Of a DNA stretch of 26,716 nt, positions 1 to 7,912 are shown piece by piece. Position 1 is the stretch's first letter. Each line of letters opens with the position of its first letter. A program made the translations under genes and the position numbers. The notes beneath the pieces were generated by a model. The model worked only from the letters and a program-made list of their open reading frames with translations, searched no databases and was not told the DNA's origin. Source of the stretch: an uncultured Oscillospiraceae bacterium (GTDB lineage: Bacteria; Bacillota; Clostridia; Oscillospirales; Oscillospiraceae); contig CAJUOA010000015.1 of NCBI GenBank assembly GCA_910587785.1, positions 1 to 26,716 of the forward strand, in the 5' to 3' direction.

Positions 1-58
1 TTTTCAAACTTTTTCTGCCCTGCCGCCCTTTTGCACTCCCGTGCCGGACAGCTCAATT

Positions 59-87
59 AATATAGCATTCCTTCCTTTATTTGTCAA
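59..87 (-). promoter_or_regulatory. Strong sigma-A promoter firing leftward out of the window
   Basis: On the minus strand a perfect -35 TTGACA (87-82) is followed after exactly 17 bases by TATATT (64-59), which is preceded by TGC, giving an extended -10. No ORF follows in the remaining 58 bases, so the transcript leaves the window. Consensus-like promoters of this kind often drive stable RNA operons in Clostridia; that target is inference. Confidence 0.7.
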
Positions 88-223
88 GACCTTTTTTTGC
101 TTTTTTCAAATTCTTTTCTCCCAACGGTTTGGGGCACACCCGCCTGCACAGTTTCACCGGCGACCACCCCTAGTCTCTACACTCCTCCGGAGTTTATACA
201 TATAAATAGACAAATCTACGAAC

Positions 224-266
224 TGCGCACAATCCCCGTTATCCGATGTAACGGGGATTGTGCGCA
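224..266. terminator. Perfect 18-bp hairpin after the ABC exporter gene
   Basis: Arms 224-241 and 249-266 are perfectly complementary (18 bp) with a 7-base loop. The hairpin begins 7 bases beyond the stop codon of the minus-strand ABC exporter, where a transcript end is expected. The T-run after it on the minus strand is weak, so termination efficiency is uncertain. It shares the GCGCACAAT core with palindromes near 18133 but is otherwise different. Confidence 0.65.
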
Positions 267-272
267 CGAATG

Positions 273-1958
273 CTATCTTGACACCGTATAGAGGGAGTAG
301 AAGTACTCCTTGCGCTCCATCAGCTCCTGAAAGGTGCCTTTCTCCTCGATCCGTCCGTTTTTCAGGACCAGGATCTCATCGTACTGCTCCAGCATCTCTG
401 GAATGAGCTTATGGGTGATATGAATCATGAGCTTGTCCCTCTCCCGGAGTAGCGCGCTTTCGATCTCCGTGCCGGTCTGCAGGTCCAGATTGGAGGTGAA
501 CTCATCGAGAAGGTATACCGCCGGATCGTTGATCATGGCTCTGGCCAGGGCCAGCCGCTGCCGCTGGCCGGCAGACAGATTGGCGCCGTTCTCCGTGACG
601 GGGGTCTCAAGCCCCAGGGGCAGTCCATTGATGAACTCCTCCAGTCTGGCCGCGCGGACCGCCCTCTGCACGACGTCCTCCGGCACGTCCACATAGAGGG
701 TCAAGTTATTTCGGATCGTATCCTCAAACAGGAACATATTGGGATCGATCCAGCCCAGCTGGCCATAGTAGCTTTGGCCGCTGTAGCTCTGGATATCCCT
801 GCCGTTTACGGTGAGCCTGCCGTCCGGATTCTCATAGTACCGCAGCAGCAGGTTGAACAGGGTCGTCTTGCCGGACCCGCTCTCCCCCACGACCGCGTAG
901 GACTTGCCCTTCTCAAAGCGCGCCGTTACATGGTCCAGGACGGTCTTGTCCTGCGTATAGCCGAAGCTGACGCCGTCAAAGGCGATCTCCCGCACATCCT
1001 CCAGCCTTTCGCCCTGGTCCCGGGGCGCGGACTCATGGGAGAGGATTCCGTTGAAGCGGTCAATGATGGGCCTTGCGGTCTGGAACTGCGACGAGATGTC
1101 GATGATCTCCGTAGTGATACTTGTCATTTGTCCGATGAAATTCCCCATAATAACAATATCTCCCCCTCGCGCCCGGCCATGGAGGATCAGCCATACGCCG
1201 TAGGCCAGGGTCGCCGTGGTGGAGATGATGCTCACGCCCCAGCCAACCATCCGAAGCAGGACCTGCAGGTCTCTCTGGGCCATTTTCTTGTACTCCATAT
1301 TTTCGTTATAAGCTTTATGCCGGCCCATGATCCGGTCATAGAGGGAAAATGCCTTGATGACCATGAAGCCGCTGAGGTAGTCCTTCAGATGAGCTGTGTA
1401 TTCGTCCAGCCCGCCCAGATACTGGGCGCTCCGTTTTTCTACATACTTCCCGGCCAGCGCAGGCACAAGGAGGCCGAGGGCCACCACAATGATGATAAGA
1501 AAGATGTTGGAGGGATCGATCCAAAGCATACCGGCCAAAGAGGCAGCCAAGCTTGCCGTGTGATGAATACACAGATAGATCTGCTCAAAATAGTAGCTGG
1601 TCAGGTTCTCGATATTGGTATTCAGGTCCGCTATGTAAGTAGAGCTGTTTCTGGCGTTGAACGCCGGAACGCTTTGACCCATGATCTTCCCGAAGAGGTC
1701 CTGGCGAAGCGTGGACTTGATGCGCCGTGTATACCGGTTGCGTAAAAAGCCGCACAGAGCGCTGACGGACAAATAGCACACGAGCCAGACCATAGATAGG
1801 GTGAACACCAGGGCCAGCCGATCCATGGAAGCGTCCAGCGCCAAATCAACGAAAGCTCCGTCTACAAAGCCCATCCCCAGCTCTAAAACAGCGGTCAGGA
1901 CGATGGAAATGGAGCAGAACACGAACTGCGCCGGTTTGATAAAAAGGTACTTTTTCAT
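273..1958 (-). CDS. ABC exporter (TMD-NBD half-transporter), probable RiPP exporter
   Basis: 561 aa, one transmembrane domain fused to one ATPase domain, the usual size for a homodimeric type-IV (MsbA/LmrA-like) exporter. The first 300 residues hold about six hydrophobic segments. The ATPase domain shows Walker A GESGSGKT (about 358-365), signature LSAGQ (about 461-465), Walker B VYLLDE (about 481-486) and the H-loop histidine in HITHK. There is no N-terminal C39 peptidase domain, so leader removal, if any, must be done by another protein. The start is supported by GGAGG just upstream. It lies 28 bases after the radical SAM maturase stop on the same strand, so the two are probably co-transcribed and the substrate is probably the modified peptide encoded at 3366-3464. 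That role is inferred from position. A similar exporter lies at 16234-17937. Confidence 0.85.
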   Translation of the reverse strand: MKKYLFIKPAQFVFCSISIVLTAVLELGMGFVDGAFVDLALDASMDRLALVFTLSMVWLVCYLSVSALCGFLRNRYTRRIKSTLRQDLFGKIMGQSVPAFNARNSSTYIADLNTNIENLTSYYFEQIYLCIHHTASLAASLAGMLWIDPSNIFLIIIVVALGLLVPALAGKYVEKRSAQYLGGLDEYTAHLKDYLSGFMVIKAFSLYDRIMGRHKAYNENMEYKKMAQRDLQVLLRMVGWGVSIISTTATLAYGVWLILHGRARGGDIVIMGNFIGQMTSITTEIIDISSQFQTARPIIDRFNGILSHESAPRDQGERLEDVREIAFDGVSFGYTQDKTVLDHVTARFEKGKSYAVVGESGSGKTTLFNLLLRYYENPDGRLTVNGRDIQSYSGQSYYGQLGWIDPNMFLFEDTIRNNLTLYVDVPEDVVQRAVRAARLEEFINGLPLGLETPVTENGANLSAGQRQRLALARAMINDPAVYLLDEFTSNLDLQTGTEIESALLRERDKLMIHITHKLIPEMLEQYDEILVLKNGRIEEKGTFQELMERKEYFYSLYTVSR

Positions 1959-1986
1959 GGTAGCTCCTCCAAATTCGGCTACTTAC

Positions 1987-3261
1987 CTAACAGCCGGAAC
2001 TTTCAATTTTGCAAAAACCTTCGCACATCATATTGGCTATGGAAAACCCTTCTTTTGCTAACTCTTTCTTAAACGCTGATACTCCATTAGTGAAGTCAAA
2101 CACTTTACCATCTGAAATATCATTCGCATACTGTCGCACAGTACCCATATTGAACAGGCCCTCCGGCAGATAAACGCAGGGTCTAACTACATTATTCTCG
2201 CTGATTACAATTTGGTATTTTCCAGCGTTGCATCTCAGAGTACTCGTATCATCAGCCTCTTTTGCAAGCAAGTCGCCCAATCTGCGAACTTTTATATGAG
2301 GGCTAAGCTTATCTGCCCAATCGTCTACTATTCTTCTGACTTCCGGAAGTTCCTCTTTTGGAAGCTCCAAGCTTTTGTGATACTCGCTTGCACTTGCCCG
2401 TCCAAGAGGGATTACAAGCGCAAATCTAATTTCTTTAGGGTTAAATTGGCAGGCAAACTCAATAAATTTATGAATTTCTGTATAGTTCTCCCTTGTAATA
2501 CATATGGCAATAGCTAAATCACAACTATGGGACTTAAGAATTTCCAATCCCGCCTTAACTGCATCAAATCCATGCTCTCGAGAAGTGAACGATTTATATG
2601 ACTCATTGTCATATCCATAAATGCTCACTTGCACTTCACTTAGCAATGAAAGCTTATCAGAAGATATGGCTTTGATATTGCTACCATTAGTTAAAACGAA
2701 AACTTTGCCTGCGGCCTTTGCCGCAATCTCGATGATCTCATTAATTTGAGGATGCAATGTGCATTCGCCGCCTGTTATTTCTATAGCTTCAAGCGGTACA
2801 GACAATTTTGAAAGAAAATACTCAAAATCAGCAACATTCATATAACCAATGCCAGTGACTTTTGCATCCTTAAAACAGTGTTTGCAACTGAAGTTACATT
2901 TATTTGTCAGCTCCAAAACAAGCTTTGAGGGAAATAGCTTACCTTTTTTTCCTGTTATTGGATTAACTTTACTCAATGGCGCTTTATCTGAGACTTCTTC
3001 AATTATTTTATGTGTCAGCAATTCTTCTATAACCTTAGGAAAAAGTTGTCTAGCTTCATTATCTTCGGAGTTGATCCCGTATTTTTCCCAAATACCTTCT
3101 GTAATATTAGAAAGGCTATTTTCACCATTACACTTCTCCACCACATCGACATATAATGGATTTAACTCCACAGAGCCATTGCCGGTAAGAACAATAATAG
3201 TATCGTTATTGTAATAAAAGCTAAATTCCGGATTTCTCAAGTAAAATACATTCTTGTTCAT
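1987..3261 (-). CDS. Radical SAM/SPASM peptide maturase with N-terminal PqqD-like recognition region
   Basis: 424 aa. Residues 1-95 resemble a PqqD/RRE precursor-binding winged-helix region (a strand-rich start, then NPLYVDVVEKC and a helical stretch to KIIEEV). The radical SAM core has CNFSCKHC (C122, C126, C129), the CxxxCxxC ligand set for the SAM-binding 4Fe-4S cluster, and GGEC at 164-167. The C-terminal part has a SPASM-like CNAG...RPC pattern (C344, C362) and three terminal cysteines (C413, C417, C424), consistent with auxiliary cluster binding. Five cysteines is fewer than the seven of classical SPASM domains. Families of this architecture install thioether, carbon-carbon or similar crosslinks in ribosomal peptides; which chemistry applies here cannot be read from sequence. 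The gene is visibly AT-rich (roughly 40% GC by eye) against GC-rich neighbours. A peptide ORF lies upstream and an exporter downstream. Confidence 0.85.
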   Translation of the reverse strand: MNKNVFYLRNPEFSFYYNNDTIIVLTGNGSVELNPLYVDVVEKCNGENSLSNITEGIWEKYGINSEDNEARQLFPKVIEELLTHKIIEEVSDKAPLSKVNPITGKKGKLFPSKLVLELTNKCNFSCKHCFKDAKVTGIGYMNVADFEYFLSKLSVPLEAIEITGGECTLHPQINEIIEIAAKAAGKVFVLTNGSNIKAISSDKLSLLSEVQVSIYGYDNESYKSFTSREHGFDAVKAGLEILKSHSCDLAIAICITRENYTEIHKFIEFACQFNPKEIRFALVIPLGRASASEYHKSLELPKEELPEVRRIVDDWADKLSPHIKVRRLGDLLAKEADDTSTLRCNAGKYQIVISENNVVRPCVYLPEGLFNMGTVRQYANDISDGKVFDFTNGVSAFKKELAKEGFSIANMMCEGFCKIESSGC

Positions 3262-3300
3262 TTACAACCGTTGTCCTTTCAAAAATTCATTCAAATACTC

Positions 3301-3353
3301 AAAAAACCTAAGGTTATTATGGAGGAACAGAAATATCTCCATAATAACCTTAG
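3301..3353 (-). terminator. Intrinsic attenuator between precursor peptide and maturase
   Basis: Arms 3308-3324 and 3337-3353 form a perfect 17-bp stem with a 12-base loop. On the minus strand the stem is followed by a run of six T (3306-3301). It lies 12 bases after the peptide stop and 40 bases before the maturase start. Partial termination here would give more peptide than maturase transcript, a common arrangement in RiPP operons. Confidence 0.8.
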
Positions 3354-3365
3354 AGATCGATGCGT

Positions 3366-3464
3366 TTAATGGCCGTTATGCTTGGTACTGCAATGAGACC
3401 AACTAGGACAAGCACCCTCGCTAATCGACAGAGGACGAATCATTGCCAAGAAAAGCTCTCTCAT
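3366..3464 (-). CDS. Putative RiPP precursor peptide, 32 aa
   Basis: A 33-codon ORF including stop. It starts at ATG 3464-3462, preceded by a near-perfect ribosome site GAAAGGAGG (3480-3472) at 7-base spacing. The product begins MRELFLAMIRPLSISEG, plausibly a leader, and ends CPSWSHCSTKHNGH. The C-terminal half carries two cysteines (C19, C25) that frame a tryptophan (W22), plus three histidines. These are typical acceptor residues for radical SAM crosslinking. It has its own promoter (3547-3576), a strong hairpin after its stop, and directly precedes a radical SAM/SPASM protein with an exporter. I do not recognise a named family for this sequence. The alternative is a regulatory leader peptide, but the strong ribosome site, Cys/Trp content and neighbourhood favour a modified product. 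Confidence 0.78.
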   Translation of the reverse strand: MRELFLAMIRPLSISEGACPSWSHCSTKHNGH

Positions 3465-3546
3465 TTTCTGACCTCCTTTCTTTAATAATTATTGGGGGAA
3501 AACGCCAAAGGATATTAGTCATACGCCCCGGCCTTATGACACCCAA

Positions 3547-3576
3547 ATTTTACCAAATTCCCCTCCCTCTTGTCAA
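3547..3576 (-). promoter_or_regulatory. Sigma-A promoter of the peptide-maturase-exporter operon
   Basis: The minus strand shows TTGACA (3576-3571), 18 bases, then TAAAAT (3552-3547). A start near 3540 would give a leader of about 75 bases before the peptide ORF. The rest of 3480-3730 is an AT-rich divergent intergenic stretch. It includes an imperfect inverted repeat (3626-3632 with 3643-3649) between the two divergent promoters, which might be an operator. Confidence 0.7.
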
Positions 3577-3677
3577 GCCTCTGTCGGCAGCAAAGTCCAC
3601 AAAATTTTTAGGTACAAATTCTCCCTGGAAAAATTTCAAAAATTTTCCAAGTTTTGAAAGACATTTCTCCCAACTCG

Positions 3678-3686
3678 TGCTATAGT
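3678..3686 (+). promoter_or_regulatory. Extended -10 promoter for the YhaN-like gene
   Basis: TGCTATAGT gives an extended -10 about 45 bases before the start codon at 3731. The nearest TTGAAA (3654-3659) is 21 bases away, too far for a normal -35, so activity would rest on the extended -10. Moderate support only. Confidence 0.5.
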
Positions 3687-3730
3687 ATAGAGACAGCCCA
3701 GTTTTACTCACATAGATAAGGAACGATACG

Positions 3731-5914
3731 ATGCAGATCAAACGACTTGCCGCCACCTTCGGGCGGCTGGAAAACGCCGCGCTGGACCTGGAGCCGGGCC
3801 TGAACGTCATTGACGCCCCCAACGAGGGGGGCAAGTCCACCTGGACGGCCTTCCTCCGGGTGATGTTCTACGGCCTGAGCACCAAGGACCGCTCCCCCAA
3901 CGCGGACAAGCGCCGCTATCAGCCCTGGTCCGGCAGCGCCATGGCCGGGGTGATGGACGCGGCCACCGCCCGGGGCGAGGTAACCGTCACCCGAAGCACC
4001 GCCCGGGCCAACGCCCCCATGGGGCAATTCACCGCCGTCTACGCCGGGACCAGCGACAGCGTGGAGTGGCTCACCGCTGCGGACTGCGGGGAGACCCTCC
4101 TGGGCGTGCCTCAGGACGTGTACGAGCGCAGCGCCTTCATCCGCCAGTCGGGCCTCACGGTGGACCAGAGCAGCGCTCTGGAGAAGCGCATCGCCTCCCT
4201 CATCACCACCGGCGAGGAGGGCACCAGCTTCTCCGACGCCTCGGACCGCCTGAAGAAGCAGCTCAACACCCGCCGCCATAACAAGACAGGCCGTCTGCCC
4301 CAGCTGGAGGACGAGCTGGCGGAGCTCCGGGGCGCCCAGGAGGAGCTGACGGGCCTCACCGCCTCTCTGGAAGCGGACCTGGAGCGGGAGCGGGCCCTGC
4401 AGGCGGAGATCGCGCAGCTCAGGGAGCTCCTGGAGGCCCACAACGCGGCGGACCAGGCCGACACCGCCGCCGCCGCCGAGAGCGCCCGCCTGGACCTGGT
4501 CAGCGCCCAGGACAAGCTGCGCACCCTGGAGTACGCGGCCCGGGGCCTCCCGCCCCAGCAGGAGCTCATCAAAATGCGGGGCGCGCTGGACTACTTAGCC
4601 GCCCAGCGGGGCAGTGCGGAGCAGGCCCGGGAGCGGATGGACATGGCCAACGGCCGTCTCCGCCGCACGGAGCTCGCCATGAACTCCCACCCCCTCTCGG
4701 GCCGCACCCCGGAGGAGGCCGCCAGGGTCCCCCCGGACCTGGGCCCCAAGCCCAAGCCCAACGCGGCGGCTGCGGTCCTGTCCCTCATTGCCGGGGTGGT
4801 CCTGGCGCTGACGGTGGCCCTCTACACGCAGAACCTCATCGCCGCCCTGGGGAGCGGCTGCGGCCTCTTCGGCGCGCTGGTCCTGCTGACGGCGGTGTTC
4901 CCCTTCCTCCGGGCGAAGAAAAAGCGCTCGAAGCGGGAGGAGGAGCTCATCCGCCACCGGGCCGACCAGGTAGCGGCCTACACCATCCTCTACCGCAACA
5001 CCGAGGACGCCCGTGCCGCGGCCCGGGACGCCTCCGCCGCCCACGAGGCCGCGGCCTCCGCCCTGGAGGCCAGCCGCGGTCAGATCCTGGCCCAGATCCG
5101 CTCCTACCGCCCCCTGGTCAAGGACATGGGCGACGCTCTGCAGGCGGTGACGGCGGGCCTCGCGGCCCACGACGAGCTGGACCAGGCCCGCCGGGCCGAG
5201 GAGGCGGCCCGCCTGCGCTGGGAGGCCCGGCGGGACAGCGCTCCCGAGCCCCCCGCCGTCCCCGTCGCCCGCCCGGCGGAGGACCGGGACCGGCTCTGGG
5301 CCCAGCTCCAGGAGGACGAGGAGCACCTCGCCATCCTCCAGCGCCGCATCCACACCACCCAGGGCCGCATCCAAGCCATGGGGGACCCGGCGGCGTTCCA
5401 GTCCCGCATCGAGGGCCTGGAGACCCAGCGCCGCTCCCTCCAGCGGGAGTACGACGCCATCGCCCTGGCCCTGGAGGTCCTGGCGGCCTCCAACGGCGCA
5501 CTGCAAAACCGCTTCTCCCCTGCGCTGGGACAGCGTGCGGCGGAGATTTTCACCCAGCTCACCCGGGGCAAGTACGACAAGGTGCTCCTCAGCAAGGAGC
5601 TCGCCCCGTCGGCCCAGGAGGCGGGGGCCATGGTGCCCCACGAGGCGGCCCTGCTCAGCCAGGGCGCGGCGGACCAGCTGTATTTGGCGGTGCGCCTGGC
5701 CATCAGCGACATGGTCCTCCCGGCGGAGAACGCGGTGCCCATCGTCCTGGACGACGCGCTGGTGAACTTCGACGACGGCCGCATGGCGGCGGCTCTGGAC
5801 TATCTGGTGGAGCTCTCGAAGACCCGGCAGATCCTCCTCATGACCTGCCAAAGCCGGGAGGCGGCGTATCTGGCGAAGGCGCACCCGGGGAAGTTCCATC
5901 ACATCCAGCTATAG
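3731..5914 (+). CDS. YhaN/SbcC-like SMC-type ATPase (AAA_27 type)
   Basis: 727 aa. N-terminal P-loop APNEGGKST (residues 29-37) follows an FGRLENAALDLEPGLNVI start typical of RecF/YhaN/SbcC ATPases. A long Ala/Glu/Arg-rich coiled coil fills the middle. It is interrupted by two adjacent hydrophobic segments (about 346-395) followed by a KKKRSKR stretch, so the coil probably carries a membrane hairpin. The C-terminal half-site has the LSQGAADQLYLAVRLA signature (about 641-657) and Walker B VPIVLDDAL (about 669-677). Membrane-inserted coiled-coil ATPases of this kind resemble Bacillus YhaN, which acts with the Mre11-like nuclease YhaO. At 727 aa it is shorter than Bacillus YhaN. No metallophosphoesterase gene adjoins it here; the upstream position is held by the divergent RiPP locus. 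A DNA repair role is inferred from family resemblance. Confidence 0.8.
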   Translation: MQIKRLAATFGRLENAALDLEPGLNVIDAPNEGGKSTWTAFLRVMFYGLSTKDRSPNADKRRYQPWSGSAMAGVMDAATARGEVTVTRSTARANAPMGQFTAVYAGTSDSVEWLTAADCGETLLGVPQDVYERSAFIRQSGLTVDQSSALEKRIASLITTGEEGTSFSDASDRLKKQLNTRRHNKTGRLPQLEDELAELRGAQEELTGLTASLEADLERERALQAEIAQLRELLEAHNAADQADTAAAAESARLDLVSAQDKLRTLEYAARGLPPQQELIKMRGALDYLAAQRGSAEQARERMDMANGRLRRTELAMNSHPLSGRTPEEAARVPPDLGPKPKPNAAAAVLSLIAGVVLALTVALYTQNLIAALGSGCGLFGALVLLTAVFPFLRAKKKRSKREEELIRHRADQVAAYTILYRNTEDARAAARDASAAHEAAASALEASRGQILAQIRSYRPLVKDMGDALQAVTAGLAAHDELDQARRAEEAARLRWEARRDSAPEPPAVPVARPAEDRDRLWAQLQEDEEHLAILQRRIHTTQGRIQAMGDPAAFQSRIEGLETQRRSLQREYDAIALALEVLAASNGALQNRFSPALGQRAAEIFTQLTRGKYDKVLLSKELAPSAQEAGAMVPHEAALLSQGAADQLYLAVRLAISDMVLPAENAVPIVLDDALVNFDDGRMAAALDYLVELSKTRQILLMTCQSREAAYLAKAHPGKFHHIQL

Positions 5915-5921
5915 GGCCCAG

Positions 5922-6010
5922 AGCGAAGCGCAAAATAAAAGTTTCGTCCACCTTTTCAAAGGTGGCGGGTCCAGGGCAGAGCCCTGGTGGGTTTGGGCGA
6001 AGCCCAATAT
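5922..6010 (+). repeat. Structured dispersed repeat, copy A (inverted partner at 6956-7046)
   Basis: Three small hairpins in a row: CCACCTTT/AAAGGTGG, CCAGGGC/GCCCTGG and a GGGC...GCCC stem. The whole block matches the reverse complement of 6956-7046 with few changes. The outer pair of the second stem differs between copies as C-G versus G-C, a compensatory change that suggests the fold is maintained. Confidence 0.8.
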
Positions 6011-6043
6011 ATATTCGTTCAATAAAAAGCGAGAGGTGTTTCC

Positions 6044-6955
6044 ATGCCATCCTCCGTGGTACTTTTTTCGTATCTATTTTTACTGCTGATGGCCTACAGC
6101 TTTCTCGGCTGGTGCGGGGAGATGGTATACTGCTCCCTGGGGCAGGGGAAGCTGTGTGAGAAGCGGGGGTTTTTGAACGGCCCGCTGTGCCCCATCTACG
6201 GCCACGGGGCCCTGCTGGTGCTGGCGGCCCTGGGCGGCAGCACCAATCCCCTGGTGACGTTTGCCGCAGGCGCGGTGCTGACCAGCGCCGTGGAGTACGT
6301 GACCAGCTATCTGATGGAGAAGCTCTTCCACATGCGCTGGTGGGACTACTCCCACAAACGCTGGAACCTGAACGGCCGGGTCTGCCTGCAAAACAGCACG
6401 ATCTTCGGCCTCGCCTGTGTGGCGCTGTGCCACTGGGCCAATCCGGCGGTGACGCTCCGCGTGGGCGCTCTGCTCCGCCGGGGCATCGGCGTGCCCCTCG
6501 CCCTCTCACTGCTGGTGCTCTACCTTGCGGACGTCGTTCTCTCGGTGCGCAGTGCCATCCAGATCGGCAGCCGCCTGGAACAGCTCCACGCAATCCACGA
6601 CGAGCTCGCCGCCAAGCTGGAGGCCCTCCGCCAGGAGCAGCGCTTGGCGGCGGAGGCCCAGCGGGCCAAGCTGGAGGCGGCCATGGGGGCGGTCCGGCAG
6701 GGCGCGGCGGAGAAGCGGGCCGAAGCGGCCCGGGCGGTCCAGGCCAAGCTGGAGCCCTTGGGCGGCATCGGCGGCGAATTCGCCAAGAGGCTGGACGCCG
6801 CCCGCGCAGAGGCCCAGCAGAAGCTCCACGCCCTCTACGATAAGCAGGACTTTTTCGAGCGCCGCCTCCTGCGGGCCTTCCCCACCCTCCACTCGCCCCT
6901 CCATGGCGAGGCGCTGAAGAAACTGCGGGAGTACTGGGAAAAGCGGGAGGAGTAA
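6044..6955 (+). CDS. CmpB-family putative ABC transporter permease (membrane protein with cytoplasmic coil)
   Basis: 303 aa. The first 180 residues hold about five hydrophobic segments. They include motifs typical of the CmpB/DUF1113 family: YSFLGWCGEMVY near the start, KRGFLNGPLCPIYGHGA, and WWDYS...NLNGRVCLQNS. From about residue 185 the protein becomes an Ala/Glu/Arg-rich coiled coil ending in a basic tail, probably cytoplasmic. The family is annotated as a putative permease but its substrate is unknown. No ATPase partner adjoins it. The start is chosen at the ATG after GAGAGGTG (6031-6038). The gene sits alone between inverted copies of a structured repeat. Confidence 0.75.
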   Translation: MPSSVVLFSYLFLLLMAYSFLGWCGEMVYCSLGQGKLCEKRGFLNGPLCPIYGHGALLVLAALGGSTNPLVTFAAGAVLTSAVEYVTSYLMEKLFHMRWWDYSHKRWNLNGRVCLQNSTIFGLACVALCHWANPAVTLRVGALLRRGIGVPLALSLLVLYLADVVLSVRSAIQIGSRLEQLHAIHDELAAKLEALRQEQRLAAEAQRAKLEAAMGAVRQGAAEKRAEAARAVQAKLEPLGGIGGEFAKRLDAARAEAQQKLHALYDKQDFFERRLLRAFPTLHSPLHGEALKKLREYWEKREE

Positions 6956-7046
6956 ATGTTGGGCTTCGCCCAAACCCAGCAGGGCTCTGCCCTGCACCCG
7001 CCGCCTTTGGAAAGGTGGACGAAACTTTTATCCTGCGCTGCGCGCT
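6956..7046 (-). repeat. Structured dispersed repeat, copy B (inverted relative to 5922-6010)
   Basis: It starts one base after the stop of the CmpB-family gene. Read on the minus strand it matches copy A, including AAAAGTTTCGTCCACCTTT, the GCAGGGC/GCCCTGC stem and the GGGTTTGGGCGAAGCCC end. It fills the space up to the Mrp ribosome site and may also act as a transcript-end hairpin. Confidence 0.8.
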
Positions 7047-7084
7047 TTTCTATTTGAGAAATCATTCAAAAGGAGAACAAAACA

Positions 7085-7912
7085 ATGGCAGAATGCACCC
7101 ACGATTGCAGTACCTGCGGCGAAGCCTGCGCCGAGCGCACCGCGCCCCAGGACCTGCGCCAGCCCCACAACCCCAACGCCCGGGTGGGCAAAGTCTTCGG
7201 CGTCGTCTCCGGCAAGGGCGGCGTCGGCAAGTCCATGGTCACCAGTCAGCTTGCGGTGCTGTCCCGGCGGAAGGGCCACAAGACCGGCATCCTGGACGCG
7301 GACATCACCGGCCCCTCCATCCCCAAGGCCTTCGGCGTCCACGAGCGGGCCATGGGGGACGAGCGGGGGATGCTCCCCGTGGAGACCCGCACGGGCATCC
7401 AGCTCATGAGCGTGAACCTCCTGCTGGACGACGAGACGGACCCGGTCCTTTGGCGGGGCCCCATCATCGGCGGCGTGGCCACCCAGTTCTGGACGGACGT
7501 CATCTGGGACGTGGACTACCTCTTTGTGGACATGCCTCCGGGCACCGGGGACGTGGCCCTGACGGTCTTCCAGTCCCTGCCCCTGGACGGCATCATCGTC
7601 GTCGCCTCCCCCCAGGAACTGGTAAGCATGGTGGTGGAAAAGGCTGTGAAGATGGCCGAGCGCATGGACATCCCCATCGTAGGCGTGGTGGAGAACATGA
7701 GCTACCTCCTCTGCCCCGACTGCGGCAAGGAGATCCCCCTCTTCGGCGTTGGCAAGACCCAAGCTGCCGCCGATGCCCATGGGCTGAAGCTTCTGGGCCG
7801 GATGCCCTTGGCGCCCCAGCTCGCTGCACTCACCGACGAGGGGCGCATCGAGGACTTCCAGGGGGATTGGCTTGTCAGTCTCTCCGATATTTTGGAGAAG
7901 TTTGAGGGCTGA
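7085..7912 (+). CDS. Mrp/NBP35 (ApbC) family Fe-S cluster carrier ATPase
   Basis: 275 aa. The N-terminus has a Cys cluster CTHDCSTCGEAC (C4, C8, C11, C15) of the NBP35 type, absent from short Mrp proteins. The deviant Walker A GKGGVGKS follows at about residue 44. The switch region DADITGPSIPKAFG and the VDMPPGTGD motif are present. C-terminal CPDC supplies the two cysteines that bridge an Fe-S cluster across the dimer. Proteins of this family bind and hand on 4Fe-4S clusters in the cytosol. The start has AAAAGGAG upstream. The hicA start codon directly abuts the stop, so the three genes are likely one transcript. It could in principle serve the radical SAM maturase at 1987, but so could any Fe-S system in the cell. 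Confidence 0.92.
   Translation: MAECTHDCSTCGEACAERTAPQDLRQPHNPNARVGKVFGVVSGKGGVGKSMVTSQLAVLSRRKGHKTGILDADITGPSIPKAFGVHERAMGDERGMLPVETRTGIQLMSVNLLLDDETDPVLWRGPIIGGVATQFWTDVIWDVDYLFVDMPPGTGDVALTVFQSLPLDGIIVVASPQELVSMVVEKAVKMAERMDIPIVGVVENMSYLLCPDCGKEIPLFGVGKTQAAADAHGLKLLGRMPLAPQLAALTDEGRIEDFQGDWLVSLSDILEKFEG

Noticed and set aside
4595..5902. 435-codon minus-strand frame opposite the YhaN-like gene
   Set aside because: Shadow of a coding strand with high GC third positions; composition (Arg/Gly/Leu/Val/Gln) is not protein-like, and the plus strand has full ATPase motifs.
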